From the NCBI GenBank assembly GCA_002483865.1, contig DLIT01000006.1, positions 3,332-34,168 of the forward strand: a DNA stretch of 30,837 nucleotides. Reading direction: 5' to 3'. The number at the start of each line of letters is the position of its first letter. Position 1 is the stretch's first letter. Below, in pieces: positions 8,872-20,803 of this stretch. A program made the position numbers and the translations under genes. The DNA is from Brevundimonas sp. UBA7635 (GTDB lineage Bacteria; Pseudomonadota; Alphaproteobacteria; Caulobacterales; Caulobacteraceae). Below the pieces are notes generated by a model, which saw only the letters and a program-made list of their open reading frames with translations, searched no databases and was not told the DNA's origin.

Positions 8872-10968
<2,097 letters not shown>

Positions 10969-11017
10969 GACGGCTGACTTTCTTCTGTTGCATGAGGAAG
11001 AGGCTCCGCTTATGAAA

Positions 11018-11033
11018 CTAATCAACTGATTAA
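11018..11033. promoter_or_regulatory. Putative TetR operator, copy 2 (fadB/enoyl-CoA isomerase intergenic region)
   Basis: CTAATCAACTGATTAA is a near-perfect palindrome (6 of 7 paired positions around a central AC). It lies between the divergent starts at 10968 and 11074 and matches the element at 6713-6728 at 12 of 16 positions. Confidence 0.5.
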
Positions 11034-11073
11034 ACAATACGCCGACGACCTAGTTTTTGGGGAGCCTGAAAAG

Positions 11074-11865
11074 ATGGCCGAGGCCGCTAAAGTCCTGTTC
11101 GAAACCCATGGAAAGGTCGGCATCATTCGCTTGAATGATCCCGAGGCGCTCAACGCCATGTCCCTGGCCATGGCAGAGGACCTGTCCAAGGTCCTCGACC
11201 AAGCCTTTGCCGAAAGTCGCGCCCTTGTCCTGACCGGAGAAGGTCGCGGCTTCTGCGCCGGAGCCAAGATGGTGGCTGGCGAAACCATTCCGCTGGACGT
11301 AACAGGGCGGCCAGACATGGGCGCGGGTCTGGAAAGCCACATCAACCCGATCCTGCTGCGCCTGCGCGATGCCCCCATTCCCTGGATCAGCGCCGTGCGC
11401 GGTCCAGCGGCAGGCGTGGGCTGTTCTCTGGCCTTGGCCGCTGACCTCATCATCGCCTCGGAAACCGCCAGCTTTATCCAGGCCTTCTCACGCGTGGGCC
11501 TGGCCCCCGATGGCGGCGCAAGCTGGCTGCTGTCGCGCGCTATCGGGCGTACGCGCGCCATGGAGATGATGCTGCTAGGCGAGACAGTCCGGGCTCCTCA
11601 GGCCCTGGCATGGGGCCTGATCAACCGCATCGCGTCGGATGCCGATCTGGACCAAAGCGCCTTGGAAGTGGCCCTGAGGCTGGCTGATGGCCCGGCCTCC
11701 TTGTCGCTCATACGCCGCGCCGCCTGGTATGGTGCCGATGCCTCCTTTGAACAGGCGCTGGCCCATGAACGCGAGGGCCAGCGTGTCGCGGGCCAAACCG
11801 CCGACCACGCCGAGGGGGTCATGGCCTTCCTTGAAAAGCGTCCCGCGCAGTTCGCAGGCGCTTGA
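11074..11865 (+). CDS. Enoyl-CoA hydratase/isomerase family protein, PaaG-like (isomerase more likely)
   Basis: 263-residue crotonase-fold enzyme acting on an unsaturated acyl-CoA. The oxyanion-hole motifs are present (FCAGAKM at 60-66, RGPAAGVGCSLAL at 109-121). The first catalytic Glu of hydratases is replaced (VGCSLA), while an acid remains at Asp146 in GLAPDGG. That single-Asp pattern is known from PaaG-type and Delta3-Delta2 enoyl-CoA isomerases, so double-bond isomerisation is more likely than hydration. A GGGGAG ribosome site precedes the ATG. It is the first gene of a tight plus-strand operon; the next start lies three bases past its stop. A palindromic putative TetR site lies 40 bases upstream. 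Confidence 0.88.
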   Translation: MAEAAKVLFETHGKVGIIRLNDPEALNAMSLAMAEDLSKVLDQAFAESRALVLTGEGRGFCAGAKMVAGETIPLDVTGRPDMGAGLESHINPILLRLRDAPIPWISAVRGPAAGVGCSLALAADLIIASETASFIQAFSRVGLAPDGGASWLLSRAIGRTRAMEMMLLGETVRAPQALAWGLINRIASDADLDQSALEVALRLADGPASLSLIRRAAWYGADASFEQALAHEREGQRVAGQTADHAEGVMAFLEKRPAQFAGA

Positions 11866-11868
11866 GCC

Positions 11869-13630
<1,762 letters not shown>

Positions 13631-13636
13631 GCGGAT

Positions 13637-15244
13637 ATGCGGGGCGAGGACGGCTTTGACTACATTGTGGTCGGCGGCGGCTCGGGTGGCTGCGTCGTCG
13701 CCGCCCGGCTCAGTGAAGACCCATCGGTCCGCGTCTGCCTGGTCGAGGATGGCGGACCCGACACCAGCTTTCTGGTCAATGTCCCGGCAGGGGCGGCAGC
13801 CCTGCTGCCCTCGCGCCTGTGCAACTATGCCTATCAGACCGTTCCCCAGCCGGGTCTGCTGAACCGGCGCGGCTATCAGCCCAGGGGCCGGGTGCTGGGC
13901 GGATCCAGTGCCATCAACGCCATGTGCTACATCCGCGGCCAGGCCCAGGATTTCGACGACTGGGAAGCCATGGGGGCCACGGGCTGGGGCTGGCGGCAGG
14001 TCCTGCCTGACTTCAAGCATTCCGAAAACAATGAGCGTGGGGCTGACGATTTCCACGGCATCGACGGCCCGCTCAATGTTGCGGACCAGCGCTGCACCAG
14101 CCAGGCCAGCCGGATGTTTGTCGAGGCCTGTGTCGAGCATGGGCTCTATCGCAACCCCGACTTCAACGGTGCCCGCCAGGACGGGGCGGGGCTTTATCAG
14201 GTCAACCAGAAGAACGGCCGGCGCTTCAGCGTGGCGCGGGCCTATCTGCATCCGGCCATGCAGCGGCCCAACCTGACCATCCTGACCCGCACCCGCGCCC
14301 ATCGCATCCTGACCCGGCACAACCGCGCCACGGCCCTGGTCGTGGCCGACCGCCGCCAGCGCCAGCGCACCCTGACGGCGGAACAGGGGATCATCTGCGC
14401 GGGCGGCGTCTTTGGCACGCCCCAGCTGCTGATGCTGTCAGGCATGGGCCCGGCGGCAGAGCTGGCAGCCCTGGGCATAAGGCCGGTGCTTGACCTGCCC
14501 GGCGTAGGCCGCAACCTGCATGACCACCCGGACTATACCCTGCTCTATCGCTCCCGATGCCCGGATCTGTATGGCATCGACCTGGCAGGCACCCACCGCA
14601 ACCTGGCCTCGGTCCGGCGCTTCCTGCGCGATGGCGACGGCCCCCTGGCCAGCAATTTCGCCGAGGGCGGGGCCTTTTTCTCGACCACCGGCTCGACCCG
14701 GCCGGACGTCCAGCTGCACTTCGTCCCCGGTATGCTGGAGGACCACGCGCGGTGCATCACACCGGGGCGCGGCTATACTGTCCATGTCTGCGTCCTGCGC
14801 CCCGAAAGCCGGGGTCGCGTGACCCTGGCTTCAAGCGACCCGCGCGTCGCTCCCTTGATCGATCCCGCCTTCCTGAACGCGGATCATGACATCAACACCC
14901 TTCTGGCCGGCTTTCGCATGATGCGCGAGATGATGGAGGGCCCTGCCCTGAAATCCATCCGGGGCGAGGAGCGCCACACCCGGGGTCTGACCTCCGATGC
15001 CGACCTGATCCAGGCCCTGCGCGCCAGGGCGGACACCGTCTATCACCCGGTCGGCACGTGCCGTATGGGCCAGGACGAGGACGCCGTCTGCGACCCCGGG
15101 CTGAAGCTGCGGGGACTGGACAATGTCTGGATTGCCGATGCCTCGGTCATGCCCCGCGTGGTCTCGGGCAATACCAATGCGGCCACCGTCATGATCGGCG
15201 AGCGCGCTGCGCGCTTTATCCGTCAGCCATCATCTGGCACCTGA
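13637..15244 (+). CDS. GMC-family oxidoreductase (choline dehydrogenase/AlkJ-like alcohol dehydrogenase)
   Basis: 535-residue FAD enzyme expected to oxidise an alcohol to an aldehyde. The N-terminal ADP-binding motif VVGGGSGG (11-18), the GMC signature GRVLGGSSAINAM (about 84-96), a second signature near GGVFGTPQLLMLSG, and the C-terminal HPVGTCRMG with catalytic His470 and the GNTNAAT pair near 511-517 are all present. Length is typical of the choline-dehydrogenase and AlkJ branch, which pass electrons to the quinone pool. It is the last gene of the isomerase-SDR-NMO-GMC operon, six bases behind NMO. The frameshifted aldehyde dehydrogenase nearby would take its product, suggesting that the island degrades a primary alcohol through its acid and CoA ester. 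Confidence 0.92.
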   Translation: MRGEDGFDYIVVGGGSGGCVVAARLSEDPSVRVCLVEDGGPDTSFLVNVPAGAAALLPSRLCNYAYQTVPQPGLLNRRGYQPRGRVLGGSSAINAMCYIRGQAQDFDDWEAMGATGWGWRQVLPDFKHSENNERGADDFHGIDGPLNVADQRCTSQASRMFVEACVEHGLYRNPDFNGARQDGAGLYQVNQKNGRRFSVARAYLHPAMQRPNLTILTRTRAHRILTRHNRATALVVADRRQRQRTLTAEQGIICAGGVFGTPQLLMLSGMGPAAELAALGIRPVLDLPGVGRNLHDHPDYTLLYRSRCPDLYGIDLAGTHRNLASVRRFLRDGDGPLASNFAEGGAFFSTTGSTRPDVQLHFVPGMLEDHARCITPGRGYTVHVCVLRPESRGRVTLASSDPRVAPLIDPAFLNADHDINTLLAGFRMMREMMEGPALKSIRGEERHTRGLTSDADLIQALRARADTVYHPVGTCRMGQDEDAVCDPGLKLRGLDNVWIADASVMPRVVSGNTNAATVMIGERAARFIRQPSSGT

Positions 15245-15349
15245 TCTCCATCCCTACACCGGAGCGCTCGACGCGTCCTTGGGTCGCATGGTCACCGAGG
15301 TATTGATCAGCGCGAATGTCCGTCATCAGTCTCTAGGCAGAGGACGCAG

Positions 15350-15460
15350 ATGAAATCCCTAACCCTCAAGGTAGCACTCGCCCTGGGAACAACGGTGCTT
15401 ATAGCGGGACTGGCGCTGATGATCTGGGCGGGCTTTGCAATGTCGAGTTACGGCGGGTGA
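15350..15460 (+). CDS. Small single-span membrane protein, 36 aa (hypothetical)
   Basis: A short frame not obvious from size alone: residues 1-36 begin MKSLTLKVALALG and end FAMSSYGG. A positively charged start (two Lys) precedes one hydrophobic segment of about 21 residues (8-30), which would span the inner membrane. A GAGG ribosome site stands six bases before the ATG. It lies 105 bases behind the GMC gene and converges on the CoA-transferase gene. I do not recognise it and assign no function. The good ribosome site and clean topology argue for a real gene, the lack of homology evidence against certainty. Confidence 0.45.
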   Translation: MKSLTLKVALALGTTVLIAGLALMIWAGFAMSSYGG

Positions 15461-15507
15461 TATCTGACCGGGCTTAGGGAGATCAGCCGCTCGTCTGGCG
15501 AGCAGCT

Positions 15508-16650
15508 TCAGAGTCTGACGATTTCAGCCAATACGGCTTCCTGATGTTCACCCGACTTGGGCGCGGCGGCGGCTTTATTGAAGCGCCTGCCATCCATTTC
15601 TATGGGCAGGGACGGCAGGCGCACCACCTCATCATTGGGCATGGTCACGTCGATCAAACCACCGGTGTTCAGATGCGGGTCGTCGAACAGGTCTTCAGGG
15701 CGGGCGATCGGGGCAAACGGAAGGCCGCTGGGCGACAGCATGTCGATCAGTTCGGCGCGTGTGTACTGACTGATCACCTCGCGCACGGTTGGCAGGATCT
15801 GATCGCGGGCGGCCACCCGGGCATTGTTCAGGGCATAGGCTTCGTTCGCCCTGAGATCGCCGAGGCCGAACAGGTCGCAGAACACGAGCCAGAGCTTGTC
15901 GGTGACCACGCCGATGAACACGCCCTCGCCGTCCCTGGTCTGGAAGACGTCATAGATGGACCAGGCTGAAATACGTTCTGGCATGGGGCGAGCGGCGGTG
16001 CCGGTGACCGCTTTTTGCGCCATGTGCTGACCGACCAGGAAGGCCGTCGTTTCATAAAGGGCACTTCTGACCAGTTGCCCACGGCCCGTGCGACGGCGTT
16101 CTTCCAGAGCAGCCAAGATACCGATGACGCCGAACATACCGCCCGTCACGTCGATGACCGAGGCACCGGCGCGCAACGGACGCCCCGCCGGACCCGTCAT
16201 ATAGGCGAGACCACCCATCATCTGGGCCACTTCGTCCAGCGCCGTGCGATGTTCATAGGGGCCAGGCAGAAAACCTTTTTCTGAACAGTAGATCAGGCCA
16301 GGATTAATCTCAGACAAGGCTTCATAGGACAGGCCCAGACGGTCCAGTGCCCCTGCCCGGAAATTTTCGATAATAATATCCGCGCCAGCACACAGAGCCT
16401 TGGCCGTGGCCAATCCCTCTTGCGATTTCATATCCAGACGGATGGACCGTTTGTTGCGATTGTACATGACGAAATAGCCTGCACCCGAGCCTTTCAGTTC
16501 GCGGGTGGCGTCGCCGGTGGCGGGCTCGACCTTGATGACATCGGCACCCAGATCGGCAAGGATAACGCCCGCCGCAGGACCCATAACCATATGGGTGAAT
16601 TCAATGACTTTTAGGCCGGCAAGTGGTCCCTGGCGAACGGCTTCTGTCAT
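15508..16650 (-). CDS. Class III CoA-transferase (CaiB/BaiF family)
   Basis: 380-residue family III CoA-transferase, which moves CoA from a donor such as succinyl-CoA to an organic acid. The N-terminal GLKVIEFTHMVMGPAAGVILADLGADVIKVEP is diagnostic of the fold, RNKRSIRLDMKSQEG follows, and the catalytic aspartate is Asp139 in TALDEVAQMMGG. The length is slightly short but within the family. It is divergent from an HMG-CoA-lyase-like gene, and the 104-base gap holds a palindrome also found before the amidase gene. The pairing suggests that it activates a beta-hydroxy acid (for example citramalate) which the lyase then cleaves. It could equally activate another acid; donor and acceptor are not readable from sequence. 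Confidence 0.9.
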   Translation of the reverse strand: MTEAVRQGPLAGLKVIEFTHMVMGPAAGVILADLGADVIKVEPATGDATRELKGSGAGYFVMYNRNKRSIRLDMKSQEGLATAKALCAGADIIIENFRAGALDRLGLSYEALSEINPGLIYCSEKGFLPGPYEHRTALDEVAQMMGGLAYMTGPAGRPLRAGASVIDVTGGMFGVIGILAALEERRRTGRGQLVRSALYETTAFLVGQHMAQKAVTGTAARPMPERISAWSIYDVFQTRDGEGVFIGVVTDKLWLVFCDLFGLGDLRANEAYALNNARVAARDQILPTVREVISQYTRAELIDMLSPSGLPFAPIARPEDLFDDPHLNTGGLIDVTMPNDEVVRLPSLPIEMDGRRFNKAAAAPKSGEHQEAVLAEIVRL

Positions 16651-16718
16651 GATGCTTCCCTCAAATCGGTGGGCCCTGTGGGCTGGATCTGTCCTAGACC
16701 ATAAAGAATATAAGATCT

Positions 16719-16740
16719 AATGATATATAAATAGATCATT
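16719..16740. promoter_or_regulatory. Putative GntR operator, copy 1 (CoA-transferase/lyase intergenic region)
   Basis: A 22-bp imperfect palindrome with half-sites AATGATATATA and AATAGATCATT (9 of 11 positions symmetric). It is 21/22 identical to the element at 20825-20846. It ends 14 bases before the lyase start codon and just before its ribosome site, a position suited to repression of one or both divergent genes. Confidence 0.7.
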
Positions 16741-16754
16741 TAAGGAGCCGAGGC

Positions 16755-17681
16755 ATGGGCACCCCCATTCTTGTCAGCGAAGTTGGCCCGCGTGACGGCC
16801 TGCAAAGCATCAAGTCCATCCTGCCGACAGAGCAGAAGAAGCGCTGGATCGACCTGCAGGTGGCCGCCGGTTTCCGCGAGATCGAGGTCGGCTCGTTTGT
16901 GCCCGCGCACATCCTGCCGCAACTGGCCGACACCGCCGAGATCGTGGAATATGCCCGCCAGATCGAAGGTCTGACGGTCGCGGTTCTAGTGCCAAACGTG
17001 AAGGGGGCCGAGGCCGCCATCGCATCGGGCGCGCACAAGATATCCCTGCCTCTGTCGTGCAGCGAAACGCACAGCCTGAAGAATGTGCGCCGCACCCACG
17101 AACAGATGATCGAGGCGGCGCGCGACATTGCCGAACTGATCAAGGCCCAGCCCGAAGGCAACCGCCCGCATTTTGAGGGCGCGCTATCGACCGCCTTTGG
17201 CTGCACCATCGAGGGTGATGTGCCGCAGGCCAAGGTAGTCGAACTGGCCGAGCGTCTGATGAAGGCGGGCTGTGACGAGGTCGGCCTTTCGGATACCTCA
17301 GGTTACGCCCATCCGGATCAAGTCAAGCAACTGATCAAGGCCGTCCGCGCCGCTGTGGGTGACGAGAACCTGACGGGCTTGCACCTGCACAACACACGCG
17401 GTCTTGGCCTCGCCAACGCCATGGCCGGTCTGGAGTTGGGCATCACCACGCTGGACTCCTCGCTGGGCGGCGTCGGTGGCTGCCCCTTCGCACCGGGGGC
17501 CAGCGGCAACATCGTCACCGAAGACCTCATCTTCATGCTGGAAGCCATGGGCTACGACACCGGCGTCGACATCGAAAAGATGATCGACCTGCGCAAGGAA
17601 GTGGCCGCCATGCTGCCCGACGAAGAGTTCTACGGTTTCCTGTCAGAGGCAGGCCCGCCCAAGGGCTGGCGCGGGTTCTGA
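16755..17681 (+). CDS. HMG-CoA lyase-like aldolase (possible citramalyl-CoA lyase)
   Basis: 308-residue DRE-TIM metallolyase that should split a beta-hydroxyacyl-CoA into acetyl-CoA and an oxo acid. Catalytic and metal residues are present: Arg13-Asp14 in VGPRDGLQ, His209 and His211 in HLHN, and Cys242 in the HMG-CoA-lyase signature GGVGGCPFAPGASGN. The usual SFVSPKWVPQMAD segment is replaced by SFVPAHILPQLADT, so this is not a textbook HMG-CoA lyase and the acyl group may differ. An AAGGAG ribosome site fits the ATG. It is divergent from a CoA-transferase, so a transferase-plus-lyase module is likely. Leucine catabolism is less likely because no isovaleryl-CoA or methylcrotonyl-CoA genes are present. 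Confidence 0.88.
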   Translation: MGTPILVSEVGPRDGLQSIKSILPTEQKKRWIDLQVAAGFREIEVGSFVPAHILPQLADTAEIVEYARQIEGLTVAVLVPNVKGAEAAIASGAHKISLPLSCSETHSLKNVRRTHEQMIEAARDIAELIKAQPEGNRPHFEGALSTAFGCTIEGDVPQAKVVELAERLMKAGCDEVGLSDTSGYAHPDQVKQLIKAVRAAVGDENLTGLHLHNTRGLGLANAMAGLELGITTLDSSLGGVGGCPFAPGASGNIVTEDLIFMLEAMGYDTGVDIEKMIDLRKEVAAMLPDEEFYGFLSEAGPPKGWRGF

Positions 17682-17689
17682 ACGTCAGA

Positions 17690-17716
17690 GGAGGCCAGAC
17701 CGGCCCCCTTTTTTAT
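17690..17716 (+). terminator. Possible intrinsic terminator of the lyase gene
   Basis: A short GGCC-AGACC-GGCC stem is followed by CCC and six T shortly after the stop codon. The stem is only four base pairs, so this is tentative. Confidence 0.4.
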
Positions 17717-17731
17717 GCCCCACTAATCCGC

Positions 17732-17839
17732 TCATCCCCGCGGAGGCGGGGACCCAGTTAGTGAGCGGTGCATAGTTCCAAGATTTTGATCTCGGTGATT
17801 GTAAGCCAAAGCACTGGGTCCCCGCCTCCGCGGGGATGA
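17732..17839. repeat. REP-like inverted-repeat element between convergent genes
   Basis: Two perfectly complementary 27-base arms (17732-17758 and 17813-17839) flank a 54-base AT-richer centre. Each arm itself contains a 6-bp hairpin CCCCGC-GGAG-GCGGGG. It sits between the 3' ends of the lyase (plus) and LeuD (minus) genes and could act as a bidirectional terminator. Similar GC-rich 'cccgcggaggcgggga'-type repeats are, as I recall, common between genes in Caulobacterales and sphingomonads. No transposase or clear target duplication is seen. Confidence 0.8.
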
Positions 17840-17862
17840 ACGGTTGTGTGAGATCAGGCGTC

Positions 17863-18486
17863 CTAGAGATAAACCCAAGGGCGCTGGCCCTTATCTCCCG
17901 CGATAAAGGCGTCGATGGCCCCTTTGTGGAGCAGGGTCAGGTCCACGGCGTCGTAGCCGTTGAGCAGGGCGATGCGGTCTTCTTCGTTGTTGAGGGCGAA
18001 GCCGTATTCGCTGCCGTCGGGGGCGGTGACTTTTTGGGCTTCCAGATCAACGGTGACCTGGGCGTAGGCGGGGTCGGCTTCGACCTGTGCGGCGATGGCG
18101 GCAACCACGTCAGCGGGCAGGATGACGGGGCACAGGCCGTTGCGGACGCAGTTATTGTAGAAGATCGGGTTGAAGCTGGGCGCGACCACGGCGCGGAAGC
18201 CGTATTCGTGCAGCGCCCAGACGGCGTGTTCACGGCTGGAGCCGCAGCCGACATTTTCCCCCGCCAGCAGGATGCCGACGCCCGCATATTGGGGCTGGTT
18301 CAGCACGAAGTCGGGCTTGGGGTCGCGTCCACCCACGGCGGTATAGCGCCAGCCCGCAAACAAGCCGTCTTTCAGGCCCGTCTTGGAGACGGACTTCATC
18401 TCACGCGAGGGGATGATAATGTCGGTATCGATATTGGCGCGCACCAGAGGAGCGGCCACGGCGGTCATGCGAACGAAAGCTTCCAT
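17863..18486 (-). CDS. leuD: 3-isopropylmalate dehydratase small subunit family (LeuD-like hydro-lyase swivel domain)
   Basis: 207-residue small subunit of an aconitase-type hydro-lyase; it forms the enzyme with LeuC, whose gene ends 11 bases upstream. Motifs: NIDTDIIIPS (18-27), GCGSSREHAVWAL (about 80-92) and NPIFYNNCVRNGLCPV, all family hallmarks. The length is typical of LeuD. In leucine synthesis it converts 2- to 3-isopropylmalate. Two-subunit relatives hydrate citraconate, maleate or dimethylmaleate, and small-subunit sequence alone does not separate these roles. The neighbouring CoA-transferase, lyase and amidase would fit a catabolic hydratase, but no leuB or leuA is seen to confirm or exclude leucine synthesis. 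Confidence 0.88.
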   Translation of the reverse strand: MEAFVRMTAVAAPLVRANIDTDIIIPSREMKSVSKTGLKDGLFAGWRYTAVGGRDPKPDFVLNQPQYAGVGILLAGENVGCGSSREHAVWALHEYGFRAVVAPSFNPIFYNNCVRNGLCPVILPADVVAAIAAQVEADPAYAQVTVDLEAQKVTAPDGSEYGFALNNEEDRIALLNGYDAVDLTLLHKGAIDAFIAGDKGQRPWVYL

Positions 18487-18497
18487 GATCTATATCC

Positions 18498-19910
18498 TTA
18501 TGCGGCCAGTTTGCGCGGATCGGCGAGGCAGCCCGCAATGGCCGACGCCGCCACCACTTCTGGGCTGGCGATGTGGGTGCGGGTTTCCGGCCCCTGACGG
18601 CTCTCGAAATTGCGGTTGGTCGAGGAGACGACGCGCTCCTTAGCCCCAAAGCTTTCACCACCGGCGAAGAAGCACATGGAGCAACCCGGCTCGCGCCATT
18701 CAAAGCCCGCTTCGATGAAGACCTTGTCCAGACCTTCGGCCTCGGCCGCTTCTTTCACCAAGCCCGACCCCGGCACGCAGATGGCGCGAACGCCCTCGGC
18801 CACCTTGCGGCCCTTCAGGATGGCGGCGGCGCGGCGCAGGTCCGACAGGCGGCTATTGGTGCACGACCCGATGAAGGCCGAGCCGATCTTGAGGCCCTCC
18901 ACCGGCTGACCGGCGGTGACGTCCATATAGGTGATGGCGCGTTGATGGATTTCGGCGCTGGCTTCGTCAGCGAAAGGCACGACGTCATCGATGCTGATGG
19001 CCTGTTGCGGGCTGGTGCCCCAGGTGATCATCGGACCCACCTCCGCTGCGTCCAGCACGATCTCCTTGTCGAAGCGCGCGCCGTCATCCGTCTTCAGCGT
19101 GCGCCAGAAGGCGACGGCCTGATCCCACAACTCGCCCTCGGGCGCATAGGGGCGGCCTTGCAGATAGGCGAAGGTCTTTTCATCGGGCGCGATGATGGTG
19201 CTGAAACAGCCCAGTTCAGCGCCCATATTGCACAGCGTCAGGCGGGCCTCGATCTCCAGCGCCTCGATTGCCGTGCCTGCGAACTCGACGATATGGCCCT
19301 GCCCGCCGCGCGAGCCGTGGCGCGCCAGCAGGGTCAGAGCCAAGTCCTTGGCTGTTACTCCAACGCCCAGCACGCCATTCACCATGATGCGCATGGTCTT
19401 GGGGCGGTTGATCCGCAGCGTGCGGGTGGCCAGCGCATGCTCGGCCTCGGTCGAGCCGACACCCCATGCCAGGGCCCCCATCGCGCCCTGGGTGCAGGTG
19501 TGACTGTCGGGACAGACCACCGTCAGGCCCGGAAGCACAATGCCCTGTTCCGGCGAGACGACGTGGACAATGCCCTGACGCTTGTCGCCGATGTCGAAAA
19601 TGGTGATGCCTTCTGCGCGTGCCGCCTCGCGGGTCTGGACGATGAACTCGCGGCCACCGGGCATGCGGGTATCGTCATTGCGGCCCGTATAGGTGTCGAC
19701 GATGTGGTCCATCGTGCCGAACACGCGGGCCGGATCGGCCACCTGACGACCAGCCGCCCGCAGGCTTTTCAGCGCAATGCCGCCCGTGCGTTCATGCAGG
19801 AAAACCCGGTCAATGGCGATCAGGCCCGCACCGCTGTCGCTCATCTGGATCAGGTGCTGGGCCCACAGCTTGTCGAACAGTGTCGTGGGAGATGGATTAG
19901 GCGTTGTCAT
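18498..19910 (-). CDS. leuC: 3-isopropylmalate dehydratase large subunit family (LeuC-like, possible (methyl)maleate hydratase)
   Basis: 470-residue large subunit of a [4Fe-4S] hydro-lyase. Cluster ligands are Cys350 (GSCTNS) and Cys410 plus Cys413 (GCSMC). The substrate-binding SSTNRNFESRQG and PDSHTCTQGAMGALAWGVGSTE segments are present. By eye it departs from what I recall of Caulobacter-type leucine LeuC, where the stretch is [22 protein letters not shown], and it has the unusual TRMPGGREFIVQTREAARAEG; this suggests a paralogue with another substrate. I chose ATG 19910 (MTTPNPSP) because AAGGA precedes it; an ATG at 19946 overlaps the regulator. It is divergent from a GntR regulator. Annotation pipelines would call it leuC; the true role may be hydration of citraconate or maleate. 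Confidence 0.88.
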   Translation of the reverse strand: MTTPNPSPTTLFDKLWAQHLIQMSDSGAGLIAIDRVFLHERTGGIALKSLRAAGRQVADPARVFGTMDHIVDTYTGRNDDTRMPGGREFIVQTREAARAEGITIFDIGDKRQGIVHVVSPEQGIVLPGLTVVCPDSHTCTQGAMGALAWGVGSTEAEHALATRTLRINRPKTMRIMVNGVLGVGVTAKDLALTLLARHGSRGGQGHIVEFAGTAIEALEIEARLTLCNMGAELGCFSTIIAPDEKTFAYLQGRPYAPEGELWDQAVAFWRTLKTDDGARFDKEIVLDAAEVGPMITWGTSPQQAISIDDVVPFADEASAEIHQRAITYMDVTAGQPVEGLKIGSAFIGSCTNSRLSDLRRAAAILKGRKVAEGVRAICVPGSGLVKEAAEAEGLDKVFIEAGFEWREPGCSMCFFAGGESFGAKERVVSSTNRNFESRQGPETRTHIASPEVVAASAIAGCLADPRKLAA

Positions 19911-19937
19911 ACACGACGTCCTTGAAGCAATAAGGTC

Positions 19938-19955
19938 CGGTGCCATGCAGCACCG
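19938..19955. promoter_or_regulatory. Palindrome in the leuC/gntR divergent region
   Basis: CGGTGC and its complement GCACCG flank CATGCA, an 18-bp perfect-armed inverted repeat in the 67-base gap between the leuC start (19910) and the preferred regulator start (19978). It could be an operator for the divergent promoters or a leader hairpin. It does not resemble the AATGAT-type sites. Confidence 0.35.
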
Positions 19956-19977
19956 TGGTCAATCGGGGAGAAGAGTT

Positions 19978-20763
19978 TTGAGCGAAGACGCGACGTGGCC
20001 TTTTGCCGTGCCGTTGCATCTCGATCCGGCGTTGCCCACGCCGCTCTATCACCAGATGTATCTGGCCATCCGGGCTCAGATCAGATCGGGCGATATTCCG
20101 CCGGGGGCGACACTGCCGGGCGAGCTTCACCTGGCCAAGATCTTCAATATCTCGCGCATCACCGTGAAGCGGGCCTTGAGTGAGTTGTCCGATGACGGAC
20201 TGCTGGATCGTCAACGGGGACGCGGAACCACTGTGACCAGTGCCCTGCCCACACCGGTTGTAAAGGGGGCGTTTAACAACCTGGTGGAGAGCCTGACCCT
20301 GATGGGCCTCGAAACCGAGATCGAACTGTTGTTCTCGGACCGGGTGGCCGCAGATCAGGCACAGGCTGAGAAGCTGGAACTGGACATCGGTGCTGAGGTG
20401 CAGAAAGTCATTCGTCGCCGTAAGTTGCAGGACGAACCCTTTTCCTATCTGGTCAATCACATACCGGCCGACATCGCCGCGTACTGGAGCCGCGAAGACC
20501 TGGCCTCCACCTCTCTGCTTCATTTGCTGGAACAAGCGGGTGCAAGGCCTGTCGATGCCGATCAATGGATCATGGCCGTGGCCGCAGAGGTCGATGTGGC
20601 AGCGGCGCTTGACATTGACGTCGGTACCCCCGTCCTGAAGGTCGAGCGGGTGATGCGCGATGGGGATGGTCGGCCTGTCCAGTTGATTGACTCGCATTAC
20701 CGTTCCGACCGTTTCCAGTATCACGTCACCACGCGCGACCGCCGTCCCCTCACCGACGACTGA
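19978..20763 (+). CDS. GntR-family regulator with UTRA effector domain (HutC subfamily)
   Basis: 261-residue repressor or activator. A GntR winged helix spans about residues 22-88 (PLYHQMYLAIRAQIRSGDIPPGATLPGE, then NISRITVKRALSELSDDGLLDRQRGRGTTV). A UTRA ligand-binding domain covers roughly 105-255 and ends in DGRPVQLIDSHYRSDRFQYHV, as in HutC-type regulators. I prefer the TTG at 19978 because GGGGAG lies seven bases upstream and the length then matches the family. The ATG at 19945 is the alternative but falls inside a palindrome. It is divergent from leuC and upstream of the amidase gene. The near-identical palindromes at 16719 and 20825 are its most plausible targets, with a pathway intermediate as the effector (inference). 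Confidence 0.92.
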   Translation: MSEDATWPFAVPLHLDPALPTPLYHQMYLAIRAQIRSGDIPPGATLPGELHLAKIFNISRITVKRALSELSDDGLLDRQRGRGTTVTSALPTPVVKGAFNNLVESLTLMGLETEIELLFSDRVAADQAQAEKLELDIGAEVQKVIRRRKLQDEPFSYLVNHIPADIAAYWSREDLASTSLLHLLEQAGARPVDADQWIMAVAAEVDVAAALDIDVGTPVLKVERVMRDGDGRPVQLIDSHYRSDRFQYHVTTRDRRPLTDD

Positions 20764-20803
20764 CCCCCCGTCGATAAAACCGCTGCCGATCCCAAGATCG
20801 GCC

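Noticed and set aside
18573..19925. 450-codon plus-strand open frame
   Set aside because: Antisense to leuC, which has all its iron-sulphur ligands; a product of third-position GC bias.
19777..19977. Upstream extension of the GntR regulator reading frame
   Set aside because: It overlaps the leuC coding region antisense. The helix-turn-helix and a good ribosome site fit the start at 19978.
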